A DNA stretch of 64,000 nucleotides from Dyadobacter sp. UC 10 (GCF_008369915.1 NZ_VSRN01000001.1:4646501-4710500), one strand, 5' to 3'. Positions 52,298-62,768 are shown, counted from the stretch's first letter. The notes: generated by a model not told the origin, from the letters alone. Program-made: numbers and translations.

Positions 52298-54166
52298 CTA
52301 TCTTTTCAGCCAGGCCTGGTTCAATGCAGTTTTAGACTGATCCTTAAACCGGAAACCGTCGCCGTCGGAATAGTTCAGCTTGACGGTGCCTTTGAGTTCG
52401 AGATCCGTGCCGGCCCGGTTCACTTTCACTATCATCGGGCTTCCTTCTTCGAGGTCGTAACCCATATAAACGATACCGTTCAGGTCGTCGGGGTCCATCT
52501 TTAACCCGTTGATTTCTACAAATGCATCATTGTTTTTAATGCCGAGATTATTGTAAAATTGATTTGCACCGTCTACCGAATCCGCCAGGATCTTTGTTCT
52601 CGTTGCGTCCAGCTTGATATAAGGCTTGCCTTCTATCATAAAAACGACCGGTTCTGGAAGAGGTACTATTTCCTTTTTTACTCCAACTTTATTCATAAAG
52701 TCTTCGTAATGAATTTGTTCTCCTTTTACGACGTGATTCTGAAGGTATTCCCCGATTGCAGGGCTGGTCAGTTTTGTAATTTCCGGAATCAGCTGGTCGT
52801 CGTCGAAAGGTTTGGCGGGACCGTAGGTTTTGGAGAGCTCGCCCATCAGCCACAGCAGCCCGCGCTCACCCCGGCTTTCTTCCCTGATCAGAATATCCAG
52901 GCACATCGCAATCAGCGCACCTTTTTCATACACATTGGGATATTGCGACTTCATTTTTTTATCCAGGACCTGGCGGCTCATTTCCGTGAAGGAGAGTTTG
53001 TCGTCGTATTCACGCGCGTTTTCAACCTTTTTTGCGATCAGGTCATAAAACTGGTTTTCGTTGATCAGCCCCTGGTTAACCTGAAAAAGATTTGCAAAAT
53101 ATTCGGTTACACCTTCATAAAACCACAAATGCTGGCTCATTTTCGGGTTATTGAAATCGAAATAGTGGATTTCTTTTGAATGGATTTTCAGTGGGGTGAT
53201 GGTGTGGAAAAACTCGTGACTGATCACATGGATCAGGTCTTTACTTCTCATCGGGTCGCGAAACACGGCGACCGTTGAGTTGTTATGTTCCAAAGCACCC
53301 AGGCCTTTCGCATCGTCACCGGCGCCGGAGGAAACGTAGGTCAGCACGGCGTATTTCTTCGTGTCATTGATCGGCCCCAGAAATTTCTTCTGAGCCCTCA
53401 CCATTCTTTCGAGGTCGGGGCGAAGATCCGCGGCACGTACCGACCCGCGTCTCGAATATACGCCCAGCAACACCTCCATGCCATCTACATTGAAGCGCGA
53501 AGTGTCCGGAGCTGCATACATGATGGGGTTGTCGACTATATCCGGATACCTTGCAACATTAAAAACATCCGACTTTTCGTCGTTTTCAGCATCAATAAGC
53601 GCGGTGGTTCCGTACAGTCCGGCAGGGTGGGAGACGGTAACGCGATAAGGTTTTTCAAGCTGATCGGTAAAATACCCGACAAAGCCCGCGAGGTTGAGCA
53701 TAAACTGCTTACCAGTGTCGATATTGGTTCCTGCGGGCGAAAAAATGGTTTTCCCTTCTTCTGTAAATGTTCCGTTGTCTTCCTCCGAATCGAAAGTGTC
53801 ATTGACCAGATAGGAAATCTGTGCCAGTTTTGTCGCGTTTTCGATCACAATCGTATTGGAGTCTGTCCGGGAGGTTTTCAGCTCTTTTCCGTTTTTATCA
53901 AATGCCTTGATATCTTCCACGTACCTGCCGTAATCGGCTACTGCGTAGGTGCCGGGAATGATTTTCGGAAAATGGTAGGCAATGGAAGAGGTCTTTTGTT
54001 TGGGCGGCGTCACCTTGACCCTCACCCGGTCGGAATCGATATCGACGAGGTCTATGGACACCCGTACTTCGTCGCTGCCCGAAACTTTCCCGCCGGCATT
54101 TTTGCTTGCAGAACAACCGCAAAGCCAAACCAGGGCAAATGCGGGAAGTAAATTCTGTAACTTCAT
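52298..54166 (-). CDS. M61-family metallopeptidase (PDZ-containing lipoprotein)
   Basis: 622 residues with a lipobox leader (LVWLCGCSASK, Cys 16 or 18). The N-terminal beta domain (VDIDSDRVRVKVTPPKQKTS, IIPGTYAVADYGRYVEDI) precedes a gluzincin catalytic domain with HEFFH at residues 317-321 and WFYEGVTEYFANLF about 30 residues later supplying the third zinc ligand. A degenerate PDZ-like region forms the C-terminus. M61 enzymes (glycyl aminopeptidase type) trim peptides in the periplasm. It is monocistronic and runs divergently from the dehydrogenase. Confidence 0.93.
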   Translation of the reverse strand: MKLQNLLPAFALVWLCGCSASKNAGGKVSGSDEVRVSIDLVDIDSDRVRVKVTPPKQKTSSIAYHFPKIIPGTYAVADYGRYVEDIKAFDKNGKELKTSRTDSNTIVIENATKLAQISYLVNDTFDSEEDNGTFTEEGKTIFSPAGTNIDTGKQFMLNLAGFVGYFTDQLEKPYRVTVSHPAGLYGTTALIDAENDEKSDVFNVARYPDIVDNPIMYAAPDTSRFNVDGMEVLLGVYSRRGSVRAADLRPDLERMVRAQKKFLGPINDTKKYAVLTYVSSGAGDDAKGLGALEHNNSTVAVFRDPMRSKDLIHVISHEFFHTITPLKIHSKEIHYFDFNNPKMSQHLWFYEGVTEYFANLFQVNQGLINENQFYDLIAKKVENAREYDDKLSFTEMSRQVLDKKMKSQYPNVYEKGALIAMCLDILIREESRGERGLLWLMGELSKTYGPAKPFDDDQLIPEITKLTSPAIGEYLQNHVVKGEQIHYEDFMNKVGVKKEIVPLPEPVVFMIEGKPYIKLDATRTKILADSVDGANQFYNNLGIKNNDAFVEINGLKMDPDDLNGIVYMGYDLEEGSPMIVKVNRAGTDLELKGTVKLNYSDGDGFRFKDQSKTALNQAWLKR

Positions 54167-54345
54167 AAGTGGATTTTAGTTGATGCCTGCAAGCGGCTAA
54201 TTGGGTGCGCTGTCAGTTATGGACGATATTTTAGAGCCGGATGAATGTTAAACGGTTTATTAATATTTGTAAACAAAATAATCGAATTAATTTGTCACCT
54301 GAAAACTATTAAAAAATACATCGGCAATTCATACGATAATTTTAA

Positions 54346-55347
54346 ATGAAGATACTCTTCTTTTCCGCCAAGCCTTACGACCGGCAGTTTTTCGATCGGT
54401 ACAATAGAGACCACGATTTTCAGATTGAATACCTGGAAACGCATCTCGGGCCGCATATTGTCAATGCGGTAGGGGACGATGTCGGCGCTGTTTGTGTATT
54501 TGTCAACGATAAGGTAAATGCCGGGGTGATCGCCGTGCTCGCTGCAAAGGGTGTGAAGATTATCGCATTGCGTTGTGCGGGTTTCAATAATGTCGACCTG
54601 GAAGCGGCGCGGTGGCATGGAATGCGTGTTTGCCGTGTCCCCGAATATTCCCCGCAGGCCGTAGCTGAGCATGCCGCAGCGATGATACTGACGTTGAACA
54701 GGAAAACGCACAAGTCCTACAACCGGGTTCGGGAACAGAATTTCTCACTGAACGGTCTGTTAGGGTTCAATCTTTTCGGGCGCACGGTAGGCGTGATAGG
54801 AACCGGTAAAATCGGCGCTGCTTTTTGCAGGATCATGCTCGGTTTTGGTTGTAAAGTATTCGCCTATGATTTAGCTATTAATGAAGAGCTGCGCGAGGCA
54901 GGCGTTTCGTATGTTCCGCTTGACGAATTGCTGCGCGGTTCCGACATCATTTCCCTGCATTGCCCGCTTAATGAAAAAACGCATTATCTGATCAATGAAA
55001 AAACCATTGCACAGATGAAGAGCGGTGTTTCTCTGATCAATACCAGCCGGGGCGGGTTAATCAATACGATCGATGTGATCCAGGCACTGAAAAATAAACA
55101 AATCGCCTATCTGGGGATCGATGTGTACGAGCAGGAGGAAAAGTTGTTTTTCAAAGATTTGTCCGGAAGTATCATCGAGGACGATACCATTCAGCGCCTG
55201 ATGAGCTTTCCAAATGTGCTGGTTACCGCGCACCAGGCATTTTTCACGGAAGAAGCACTTTCTGAAATTGCCCGGGTAACTTTGGAGACGATAAGCGCAC
55301 TTGCGAAAAACGAAGCCCCAGCAAACGCAGCCGCCATTTTGATTTGA
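54346..55347 (+). CDS. D-2-hydroxyacid dehydrogenase (D-lactate dehydrogenase-like)
   Basis: 333 residues. The NAD-binding motif GVIGTGKIGAAFCRI lies near residue 150, and the catalytic set is complete: Arg in NTSRGGLINT, Glu in GIDVYEQEE and His in VTAHQAFFTEEAL. The N-terminus (MKILFFSAKPYDRQFFDRYN) and RCAGFNNVDLEAA are typical of fermentative D-lactate dehydrogenases. It interconverts pyruvate and D-lactate (or a close 2-oxoacid) with NADH in the cytosol. A strong bidirectional terminator separates it from the convergent locus C. Confidence 0.93.
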   Translation: MKILFFSAKPYDRQFFDRYNRDHDFQIEYLETHLGPHIVNAVGDDVGAVCVFVNDKVNAGVIAVLAAKGVKIIALRCAGFNNVDLEAARWHGMRVCRVPEYSPQAVAEHAAAMILTLNRKTHKSYNRVREQNFSLNGLLGFNLFGRTVGVIGTGKIGAAFCRIMLGFGCKVFAYDLAINEELREAGVSYVPLDELLRGSDIISLHCPLNEKTHYLINEKTIAQMKSGVSLINTSRGGLINTIDVIQALKNKQIAYLGIDVYEQEEKLFFKDLSGSIIEDDTIQRLMSFPNVLVTAHQAFFTEEALSEIARVTLETISALAKNEAPANAAAILI

Positions 55348-55401
55348 ACAGCTGTAATAGTTTGCAGGATGGATTTTGAGGCTGAAAACTGCTGCATACA
55401 G

Positions 55402-55431
55402 AAAAACCCCGGCATTTAGCCGGGGTTTTTT
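55402..55431. terminator. Bidirectional terminator between dehydrogenase and locus C
   Basis: AAAAACCCCGGC (55402-55413), loop ATTTA, GCCGGGGTTTTTT (55419-55431): a perfect GC-rich stem with A- and T-runs on both sides, placed between two convergent stop codons. Confidence 0.93.
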
Positions 55432-55458
55432 AGCTAATACATATCCATTCAACTTATG

Positions 55459-57051
55459 CTATTGGTATCCGTTATTCAGGCTTTTTTCCACAACAGGAAC
55501 GGGCCAAACGAATGCCTGAGATGTGTAGGGCGTAGTCCCAGGGCCGCGGTCACCATTTCCGACAGGCACTTTGAGCGCTCTGAGATAGTCGATCCGGTCG
55601 CCTTCACAGAACATTTCGATGAGCCTTTCGTCACCGATCATTTGCTCGGTAATATTCCCCTCGGTCACAAAATTGGGTGACTTTTCATAGGCGACACCAG
55701 CCACCCGGGCATCCCAGGCACGCTTGCGGACTATATTCAGATCAGCCGCCGCCTGCTTTTTGTCACCGGCTTTGAAGGCGCAAATTGCACGGGTAAGGTA
55801 CATTTCCGCCAGCCTGATCTGGGGTACATTGGTGTAACCCGCAGCCGGCCCGCGTGCCGACTTATCCGACACAATCGTGCGCCAGGTCAGGTTTACGCGG
55901 GTTTCGTAATAGCGGCCTTCCACGCGTTTTGCTGCCGGAACATTTGCCGGTTCCCGCACAAAGCAAAGCTGTGTGAAACGCTTGTCCCTTTTTGCCGCGA
56001 TACCAATCGTTGCATCCGCTTTCGGATTGGCCATCCAGCCCAGCCTTTTCAAGGTTTCGTAATCCACATGCGTAGCTGTCCAGCCGCAAACGGTTTTCTG
56101 GAACATATTGGCAAAGCACGTCGAGTGCAGGTTTTGCTTGCCGTAGGTAAGGTCGTAGCTCGGTATGTACATGATCGTCTCCTTCCCGCGTGCCAGTGCG
56201 CTTTTGTTGAATGCCTCGATCGGATCTTCGCTCAGGTCATAATCCCCGCCGTTCTGGTCGATCACGAAAGAAGCAAACTCGCGTGCTTTCGGATAGTTTC
56301 CCATCGCGAAATGGGCACGCGAAAGCATGGCCGCCGCCGCAAATTTGTTGGCCCGGCCCGCCTGATACGACGCATGCATTTTACCCGCTATATAACGTTC
56401 CGGCAGCATCTGGTAAGCCTTTTCGAAATCTGCAATCACCTGTTCCCATATCTCCTGCGTGGTCCCGATCTTCGGTGTCGAAGCGTCCTGGTAGGAGCTG
56501 GCTTTCGTCGTACGCAGTGGGATCTGTCGCGTATCATTCGGCCCGCCGGGGACGTAGGCCGTGCAGAATGTAGTCGCATTCATATAGTAAGCGAAGCCTC
56601 TGAGAAAATGCAATTCGCCCACGATCCTGTCAAGATTGTGTTTTTGATCGTCGGCTGAGATTTTCGGGAATGGCGCGCCTCCGGCATCTTCCACAAATTG
56701 CAATGCATCGTTCACCGAGGAGATCGCATTGTAACAGGTGTTGAAAATATCGTCCGTCCAGGCTTTATTGGCCTCCGTGTCACGGTACCAGCCCCAGGTC
56801 CCGTCGCCCGGTGTTGCCCAGGCCACGTCGTCGGCGATCGCATTTTTGTATAAATACCAATAATTAAAAACATTTCCCCAGTCTCCCTTTGCAAACATCA
56901 GCGCGTAGGGCCCGATCACGGCGCGGTCAAATTCAGTGAGCTTTGTCCAGGGACTTTGTACCGGTCTTTCCAGTTCGAAAAAATCCTCGTTTTTGCAGGC
57001 GCTGATTTGTAGCAGCAGCGCAGCGAGTAGTAGTATCTTTTTCATATTCAA
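55459..57051 (-). CDS. RagB/SusD-family glycan-binding lipoprotein (locus C)
   Basis: 530 residues with a lipoprotein leader (MNMKKILLLAALLLQISAC). SusD features include YNAISSVNDALQFVEDAGG, GELHFLRGFAYYMNATTFC, the repeat-like AAMLSRAHFAMGNYPKAREF and the C-terminal GDERLIEMFCEGDRIDYLRAL. It starts only 4 bases after the SusC stop. No polysaccharide-degrading gene follows it; the operon ends at the terminator near 55402-55431. Confidence 0.94.
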   Translation of the reverse strand: MNMKKILLLAALLLQISACKNEDFFELERPVQSPWTKLTEFDRAVIGPYALMFAKGDWGNVFNYWYLYKNAIADDVAWATPGDGTWGWYRDTEANKAWTDDIFNTCYNAISSVNDALQFVEDAGGAPFPKISADDQKHNLDRIVGELHFLRGFAYYMNATTFCTAYVPGGPNDTRQIPLRTTKASSYQDASTPKIGTTQEIWEQVIADFEKAYQMLPERYIAGKMHASYQAGRANKFAAAAMLSRAHFAMGNYPKAREFASFVIDQNGGDYDLSEDPIEAFNKSALARGKETIMYIPSYDLTYGKQNLHSTCFANMFQKTVCGWTATHVDYETLKRLGWMANPKADATIGIAAKRDKRFTQLCFVREPANVPAAKRVEGRYYETRVNLTWRTIVSDKSARGPAAGYTNVPQIRLAEMYLTRAICAFKAGDKKQAAADLNIVRKRAWDARVAGVAYEKSPNFVTEGNITEQMIGDERLIEMFCEGDRIDYLRALKVPVGNGDRGPGTTPYTSQAFVWPVPVVEKSLNNGYQ

Positions 57052-57055
57052 TGAT

Positions 57056-60000
57056 TTAAAATTTGATCGATGCGCCTACGGTAGCCGAGAAAAGTTGTGG
57101 CAGGTCCCACTGATATACCGTGCTCTGGCCTTCCGGGTCCCAGCCGGGATATTGCGAAATAGTATACAGGTTTTCAAGCGTGGCGTAAATCCTCAGGTTC
57201 TGGAACAATTTGCGCTCCTCCGACCGGCGCGGTACGGAATATCCCAGCGAGACGGATTTCAGCTTTACAAAATCTCCTTTATACAAAAACTGGTCGGTAT
57301 AAATGCGCGGATCACCCAGGCCGAGGATCGAGCCGTCTTCCATTTTTACATTTCCTTTCCACGTCAGGCGCTGGTATTTGGCCACATCGCCGGGTTTTTT
57401 CCAGTAATTGTTATAAACCTCCTGCAACTGCTCTCCGTTGGAATTCTGCACCACAATGTCCCGCATAAACGTGTCATAAATGTAGTTGCCACCCGAAAAA
57501 GTGACCAGGAAGCTGAAATCGAATGACTTGTAACCGAGCCGGTTGGTAATGCCTCCGTAGTATTTCGGAATGCCGTTTTTGTTTTTGTGATGAAACATAT
57601 TGGCATTGGCATTCGCGCTGTTGGAGATCAGCAGTACATCCTGTCCCTGCGCGTCTTTTAACCGGCGTGTTTCACCCGTTTGCGTGTAATGTTCCTTATC
57701 CAGGGCATACAGCTGCGAAATGCCCGTTTGCGGGTCTACATGGGCGAAGTCTGCCAGATAATAGTCACGTACCGGATACCCGACTTTCGAAATAAAAGGA
57801 AGCACGGCCATTCCGGTTCCCGCCTGGTCGACCTGTGGCGTTAGCTTTTTTACTTCGTTATGATTGAAAGCGAGGTTTAAAGTGGTCTGCCATTTCAAAT
57901 CGCGGGCTTTCAAATTGGAAGAAGTCACATTCAGCTCGATCCCTTTATTTACCAGATCGCCGATATTGCCCCAGATAGAGCCAATGCCAGACGATGGAGG
58001 CAGCGTGCTGGCCAATAGCAGGTCTTTCACATATTTGTTGTAGTAGGCGAGCGAACCATTGATCCGGTTGCTGAAAAAACCGAAATCAACGCCCGCGTCG
58101 AAATTGCTGGTTGTTTCCCAGGAAAGATTTTTGACGCCGATCGACGTGATGACTGTTCCGTTGGTCGCAAAAACATCCGAGCTGCCATAAGAATAGTTGG
58201 TCGCATAATTGGATACATCCAGATAGCCCGGGATACCCGCATTGCCGGTTTGCCCGTAGCTGCCCCGCAGTTTGATGAAATGGTTTCTCCCAAAATCACC
58301 CATAAAAGCCTCGTCGGACAATATCCAGCCGGCCGAGAATGCCAGGAAGTTGCCCCAGCGGTAGTCGGAAGTGAACACCGAGGAACCGTCGCGGCGCATG
58401 CTTATACCTGCCAGGTATTTGTCCTTGAACTTGTAGTTGGCCCGCCCAAAATACGCCAGCAGATAACGTTCCCCATTCAGTCCCGAAAACATCGTCGTCA
58501 GATTCGCCGGTGTGCCGAGCTGCTGGTAATTCCCGACCAGGTTCTGGCCTTCCATACTGCGGTACCAGGTCGTGGATCGCTGGGCTTCGGTGCCTCCCAC
58601 GAGGTTGAGAGAATGGTCGCCGAAATTTTTGTTGTAGGTAAGGAAGATGTTGTAGTTGATGTTTTTAGAGGTCGAAGCATTGTCCTGCGCCATTGAACCA
58701 TTGGAACGGATCGCGTCGGAAACCCAGAAATTACGGTTGGCCTGCACAAAATCCATCGAAAGCTGTGTCCGAGCCGATAGCCCTTCCAGGAACGGAAAGC
58801 GGTATTCGGCATACACATCCGTCAATACCCGGTACATATCCAGCTGCTCCACCATATTGGCGGGGTCGCTGCTTGCGCGCGGATTTCCGGTATAGGGATT
58901 GTAGTAGAACGCCGGATTTTGAACACTGTAAACGGGCTCAAAGGGTACTGTAATAGTATTTACAAAGCTAAAACCGCCGTTGGTACCACTCTTGTTTCCG
59001 TCTTCGCTGGCTGTCCCGTTCTTGCCACGGTTTCCTTTGGACATGGACAGATTGATCTTTGCGCCTACATCGAGCATTCTCAATGGCTTCATGTCGATGT
59101 TGGCCCGTACGCCGAAACGTTCGAGGTCTTCGTTGGTCATTACGCTTTTGTCCTTCCTGTAATTTCCTGACACATAGTATTTTGTCAGCTTGTCTCCGCC
59201 CATAATGGAAACGTTGGCATTGTGAAAGCTGCCGGTGCGGGTCATTTCTTTCCGCCAGTCTGTATTAATGGACTCTGCCTGCTGGCGGGTGAGGAATTCC
59301 GTGGCAAATGGTTTACCCGAATAGAAATCGCTCATTTCAAACGGGCCAAGTCCGTAAGCCTGTTTGGATTCGTCTTTCATCTGGAACCATTGCTGTGTGT
59401 TCAAAAATTTGACCCTTTGAAACGGCAGCTGCGAGATACCGGTGCTGTAATCGAGATTGACCGTAGCCTTTCCGGTTGCGCCCGATTTTGTCGTCACCAT
59501 AATCACCCCGTTCGAGCCGCGGGAACCGTAAATCGATGTGGCTGCGGCGTCTTTTAAAACCTGGATCGATTCGATATCCGACTGGTTGATCAGCGACATC
59601 GGCGACTGCGCGGCCGAGCCGTTATTGTCGATCGAAATATCTGTGAGTATCGGTACGCCGTCGATGATCCAAAGCGGACTGGTACCCGCGCTGATGGAGC
59701 TGAGGCCGCGGATGGTGATATTGACGGGCGCACCAAGTCTGCCCGAGGACGATTGTACACTGATACCCGAAGCCTGGCCCTGCATTAAGGAGCTGAAATT
59801 GGTCGAACCCGACGGAGTTTCCAGCACATCAGCTTTAATCGTTGAAATACTCCCGATCACATCCTTTCTTTTCTGCGAACCGTAACCTACCACCACCACA
59901 TCTTCCAGTGCTTTTTCATTCACCTTTAAAGAAATGTCTATCGTCCTTCGCCCGCCTACGACCTCTTCCTGCGAAATGTAGCCTACAAATGAAAATATCA

Positions 60001-60589
60001 GAGTGGCTTGCTGGTCAGGTACTTCCAGCTCATACGCACCGGATACGTCGGAAACCGTTCCGCGCTGCGTTCCTTTTAGCACGATACTCACACCGGGTAA
60101 TGCACTGCCCGCCGGATCGGTGACCGTGCCCGATATTTTAAGGTCTGCGTCGAGGTAAGTCTGGTCGTCATCGCCCGGTTCCGCATTTTTTTCTGCTTTA
60201 TCCAAAACAATCTGCCTTCCCGATACTTCATAGGTCAATTGCAAAGGTTTAAGTAATTTTTCAAGCACGTCGGCCACCGGTGCATTCGTCAGATGCAGGC
60301 TTACCCGCCGGTCTGCGTTGATAACCCGCGAGCTGTAAATGAATTTAACATTGGAGTTCTTTTCAATAAGCTGCAATGCATTCCTGAACTTCTGGTCCAC
60401 GATCCTCACCGAAATGGTCTGGCTGAGCACATCCTGCGCCTTCATCGTGCCCGCAGAGGCGACGCCCATAAATGCAACAAGCAGCAGGAGCTGGTAATAA
60501 GTAAGTTTCATAGTCGTCCACAACAGATGTTGTAATCGTTCCTTTCTTTGCATACTTTCGTTTGTTAAAATTTTGAGAGATTTTGACAT
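57056..60589 (-). CDS. SusC/RagA TonB-linked transporter with STN domain (locus C)
   Basis: 1177 residues from 60589; an ATG at 60511 (MKLTYYQLLLLVAFMGVASA) gives the better signal peptide and is a strong alternative start. Parts: STN domain (ISVRIVDQKFRNALQLIEKN), carboxypeptidase-regulatory domain (ISGTVTDPAGSALPGVSIVL), plug (EDVVVVGYGSQKRKDVIGSI...IYGSRGSNGVIMVTTKS) and a long barrel. It forms the import channel of locus C and should signal to the FecR encoded upstream. The substrate is unknown because no enzyme is linked. Confidence 0.94.
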   Translation of the reverse strand: MSKSLKILTNESMQRKERLQHLLWTTMKLTYYQLLLLVAFMGVASAGTMKAQDVLSQTISVRIVDQKFRNALQLIEKNSNVKFIYSSRVINADRRVSLHLTNAPVADVLEKLLKPLQLTYEVSGRQIVLDKAEKNAEPGDDDQTYLDADLKISGTVTDPAGSALPGVSIVLKGTQRGTVSDVSGAYELEVPDQQATLIFSFVGYISQEEVVGGRRTIDISLKVNEKALEDVVVVGYGSQKRKDVIGSISTIKADVLETPSGSTNFSSLMQGQASGISVQSSSGRLGAPVNITIRGLSSISAGTSPLWIIDGVPILTDISIDNNGSAAQSPMSLINQSDIESIQVLKDAAATSIYGSRGSNGVIMVTTKSGATGKATVNLDYSTGISQLPFQRVKFLNTQQWFQMKDESKQAYGLGPFEMSDFYSGKPFATEFLTRQQAESINTDWRKEMTRTGSFHNANVSIMGGDKLTKYYVSGNYRKDKSVMTNEDLERFGVRANIDMKPLRMLDVGAKINLSMSKGNRGKNGTASEDGNKSGTNGGFSFVNTITVPFEPVYSVQNPAFYYNPYTGNPRASSDPANMVEQLDMYRVLTDVYAEYRFPFLEGLSARTQLSMDFVQANRNFWVSDAIRSNGSMAQDNASTSKNINYNIFLTYNKNFGDHSLNLVGGTEAQRSTTWYRSMEGQNLVGNYQQLGTPANLTTMFSGLNGERYLLAYFGRANYKFKDKYLAGISMRRDGSSVFTSDYRWGNFLAFSAGWILSDEAFMGDFGRNHFIKLRGSYGQTGNAGIPGYLDVSNYATNYSYGSSDVFATNGTVITSIGVKNLSWETTSNFDAGVDFGFFSNRINGSLAYYNKYVKDLLLASTLPPSSGIGSIWGNIGDLVNKGIELNVTSSNLKARDLKWQTTLNLAFNHNEVKKLTPQVDQAGTGMAVLPFISKVGYPVRDYYLADFAHVDPQTGISQLYALDKEHYTQTGETRRLKDAQGQDVLLISNSANANANMFHHKNKNGIPKYYGGITNRLGYKSFDFSFLVTFSGGNYIYDTFMRDIVVQNSNGEQLQEVYNNYWKKPGDVAKYQRLTWKGNVKMEDGSILGLGDPRIYTDQFLYKGDFVKLKSVSLGYSVPRRSEERKLFQNLRIYATLENLYTISQYPGWDPEGQSTVYQWDLPQLFSATVGASIKF

Positions 60590-60628
60590 ACAGATCCGGT
60601 CATCTGCCAGGATGAATCGGATCGGCGG

Positions 60629-60667
60629 GCCGGTAAAGCTTCAACTTTGCCGGCTTCTTTTTTTACA
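60629..60667 (-). promoter_or_regulatory. A-run plus hairpin at fecR-susC junction (locus C)
   Basis: In the mRNA sense AAAAAAAGAA is followed by GCCGGCAAAG, a 6-base loop and CTTTACCGGC (one mismatch). It lies about 70 bases after the fecR stop and 39 bases before the longest susC start. On the plus strand the same element looks like a terminator with a T-run. The layout matches those in loci A and B. Confidence 0.55.
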
Positions 60668-60735
60668 GGGTAGTAGTGGTCAGATTGTCACAGTTAAGGG
60701 GTTTAGGTAAATATTTTGGTTAAAAGATCTATTCG

Positions 60736-61833
60736 TCACTCGCAGCCTTTACCCGACACGACTATTTCCCCGTTCACGTACTCATAGCCGGCGTGAATCG
60801 CTTTGCATAAAAGTTTCAGTTTTTCATTCAAAGGCTCGCCGGTAAGCGAGGCGGTTACCGGACAGTTTCCGATAACGGTAGGATCATATACGATGGTGAT
60901 ACCGTACGTTTTTTCAAGGTCCGCAAAGATTTCGCCTGCCGGCTTTTCTTCGTATTCGAAACTCATTTCTTCACCGGGCGGAATCTGGGCGAGCTCCGGT
61001 TGCCCGCTCATCAGCACGATCCTGTTACCTGCATACAATGCCTTCTGATTCGCGGAAAGCACCAGTCCTTTCAGCGAACGGGTGGCCTTCACAGTCCTGG
61101 ACTCCTCACTGCCTGCTTTGTACACCGAAACCCGCCCCGTGGTGACTGAAACCAGTACCTGCTGCTGATCCGGGTAGGCGCGCACGTTGAAACTGGTCCC
61201 CAGCACTTTGGTCGTAATCTGGTTAGCGTGGACATAAAACGGCTTTTCAGGATTTCGGGTGATTTCAAAGAAACCTTCACCAGTCAGATACACTTCCCGG
61301 GAATTCTTCTCAAACTCCTGCGGGTAGGAAAGCATGCTGCCTTTTTTGAGGATTACCGAGCTGCCGTCCGGCAGATTGATCAGTCTAACGGCCCTCGTCA
61401 GGTTTTTCACTTCAATCAAATCGTACTTTTCAGCCGCTTTCGCTACCAGGCTTGGATAACGTTCGTCCGAAATGTGGTTTCGGTTTATGAGCAGCCAGCC
61501 TGCCAGCAAAAGTAAGCCAGTGATGCTCGCCGCGGCGACCCAGGCGGGAATGTGAACCCAAAGCCTTGCCGGTTTCGGCTCCGCCGCATCGATTTTATTG
61601 AAAATGGATGCTTTGAGATGACTCAGTTCCGATTCTGATACCTGCGGCTGCGGCAGGTTTTGCGTCAGCAGCACCAGCTGGCGGGCTGCTTCCACATCCT
61701 GCCTTTTGAACGGATAGGTTTCAAGCCAGTTTTGCCAGAATGTCTCTGCCGCGATGTCCGTCGATTTCACCCAATGAATAAAAAAATCATCGCTGGCAAA
61801 ATCCTCCGGCTCGTATTCCAGATATTCGCTCAT
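60736..61833 (-). CDS. FecR-family anti-sigma factor (locus C)
   Basis: 365 residues. The cytoplasmic N-terminal part (SDDFFIHWVKSTDIAAETFW) is followed by a membrane helix at about residues 94-113 (WVAAASITGLLLLAGWLLI), the FecR domain (VYLTGEGFFEITRNPEKPF, TKVLGTSFNVRAYPDQQQVL) and a DUF4974 end (IFADLEKTYGITIVYDPTVI) that closes with GKGCE. It controls the adjacent sigma factor in response to the locus C SusC. The gap to the sigma gene is 84 bases. Confidence 0.93.
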   Translation of the reverse strand: MSEYLEYEPEDFASDDFFIHWVKSTDIAAETFWQNWLETYPFKRQDVEAARQLVLLTQNLPQPQVSESELSHLKASIFNKIDAAEPKPARLWVHIPAWVAAASITGLLLLAGWLLINRNHISDERYPSLVAKAAEKYDLIEVKNLTRAVRLINLPDGSSVILKKGSMLSYPQEFEKNSREVYLTGEGFFEITRNPEKPFYVHANQITTKVLGTSFNVRAYPDQQQVLVSVTTGRVSVYKAGSEESRTVKATRSLKGLVLSANQKALYAGNRIVLMSGQPELAQIPPGEEMSFEYEEKPAGEIFADLEKTYGITIVYDPTVIGNCPVTASLTGEPLNEKLKLLCKAIHAGYEYVNGEIVVSGKGCE

Positions 61834-61917
61834 TGGTATTTAAATAGGAAATAATATACCTTATAAAATACAGATGAGCAGAGCCCTGACTTACTACCAA
61901 AGAAAATGCAGATTTTT

Positions 61918-62529
61918 TCAAAATAATTTTTCAGCCAGCATTTGGCAGAAGAGCAGCCCGAGTACCAGGCTTTTCCGAAGCTTGGTCAGTGCGTTTTGGA
62001 GTGTATTGGCAACGGTTTGTTCTTTCAGATTAAGCATATCGGCGATCTCCCTGATTTTGAGGTCTGAATAGTATTTGAGCGAAATAATCTCGCGTTCCCG
62101 GTCTGAAAGCAGTTTCAGAGAATAAAGTATGCGGCGGCTGTGCTGCGTTTCGGTTTCCTGCAATACCCAATCGCTTTCCGCAGACGCCTGCTCGCCGATT
62201 ATGGTTTCCAGATGTTCCGTTTCGGTACGGATAAGCGGAATGTTTGTCATTTGTTTTTGGATCGCCCGGCGAAGGCTGCGGTACAGATAAAATTTGACGC
62301 GCACCTGGGAAGCGAGGTTGCTTCGGTAAGTCCAGATGTCGACAAAGACATCCTGGATCGCATCCTTTACCAGCGTTTTATCGGCACAAATCCTGTATCC
62401 GTATACCATCAGTTGTTTCGCATAGGCATCAAAAAGGCTGCCCAGCGCATTTCTGTCGCCGTCGATTACGGCGGCCCAGAGCAGCTGATCCTTAACCCCT
62501 TCCTTTTCGTCGTAATGGTACCCGGGCAT
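61918..62529 (-). CDS. ECF RNA polymerase sigma factor, FecI-like (locus C)
   Basis: 203 residues with region 2 (ALGSLFDAYAKQLMVYGYRI...DAIQDVFVDIWTYRS) and region 4 (SDLKIREIADMLNLKEQTVANTLQNALTKLRK). The C-terminus has an extra hydrophobic tail (LVLGLLFCQMLAEKLF) common in FecI-like Bacteroidota factors. It is first in the minus-strand run sigma-FecR-SusC-SusD and divergent from the propeller-type sensor across 239 bases. Confidence 0.94.
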   Translation of the reverse strand: MPGYHYDEKEGVKDQLLWAAVIDGDRNALGSLFDAYAKQLMVYGYRICADKTLVKDAIQDVFVDIWTYRSNLASQVRVKFYLYRSLRRAIQKQMTNIPLIRTETEHLETIIGEQASAESDWVLQETETQHSRRILYSLKLLSDREREIISLKYYSDLKIREIADMLNLKEQTVANTLQNALTKLRKSLVLGLLFCQMLAEKLF

Positions 62530-62768
62530 TTCTGATGGTAACTTTCAATGGTATTTTAAAGAAGATCAGAATGTGTATATCTACCGTTTGAAAGGTTCAG
62601 AAAATACAGGCGGCTGCCGGGTGAAGCCGCTCTTTCGGATCGGCGGGCCCGCAGCTAGGAACCTTGGCGGTAAATCATTTGCTATGGTAAGTCTGGGGAT
62701 AGAATCACGGGGTGACCTGCTTTAAGAACAATATGTATTAATTGAGGTAAAAGATCCGTTTTTGTGCG

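Noticed and set aside
53285..54151. 288-codon plus-strand open frame
   Set aside because: Antisense to the M61 peptidase gene, whose HEFFH site proves the coding strand.
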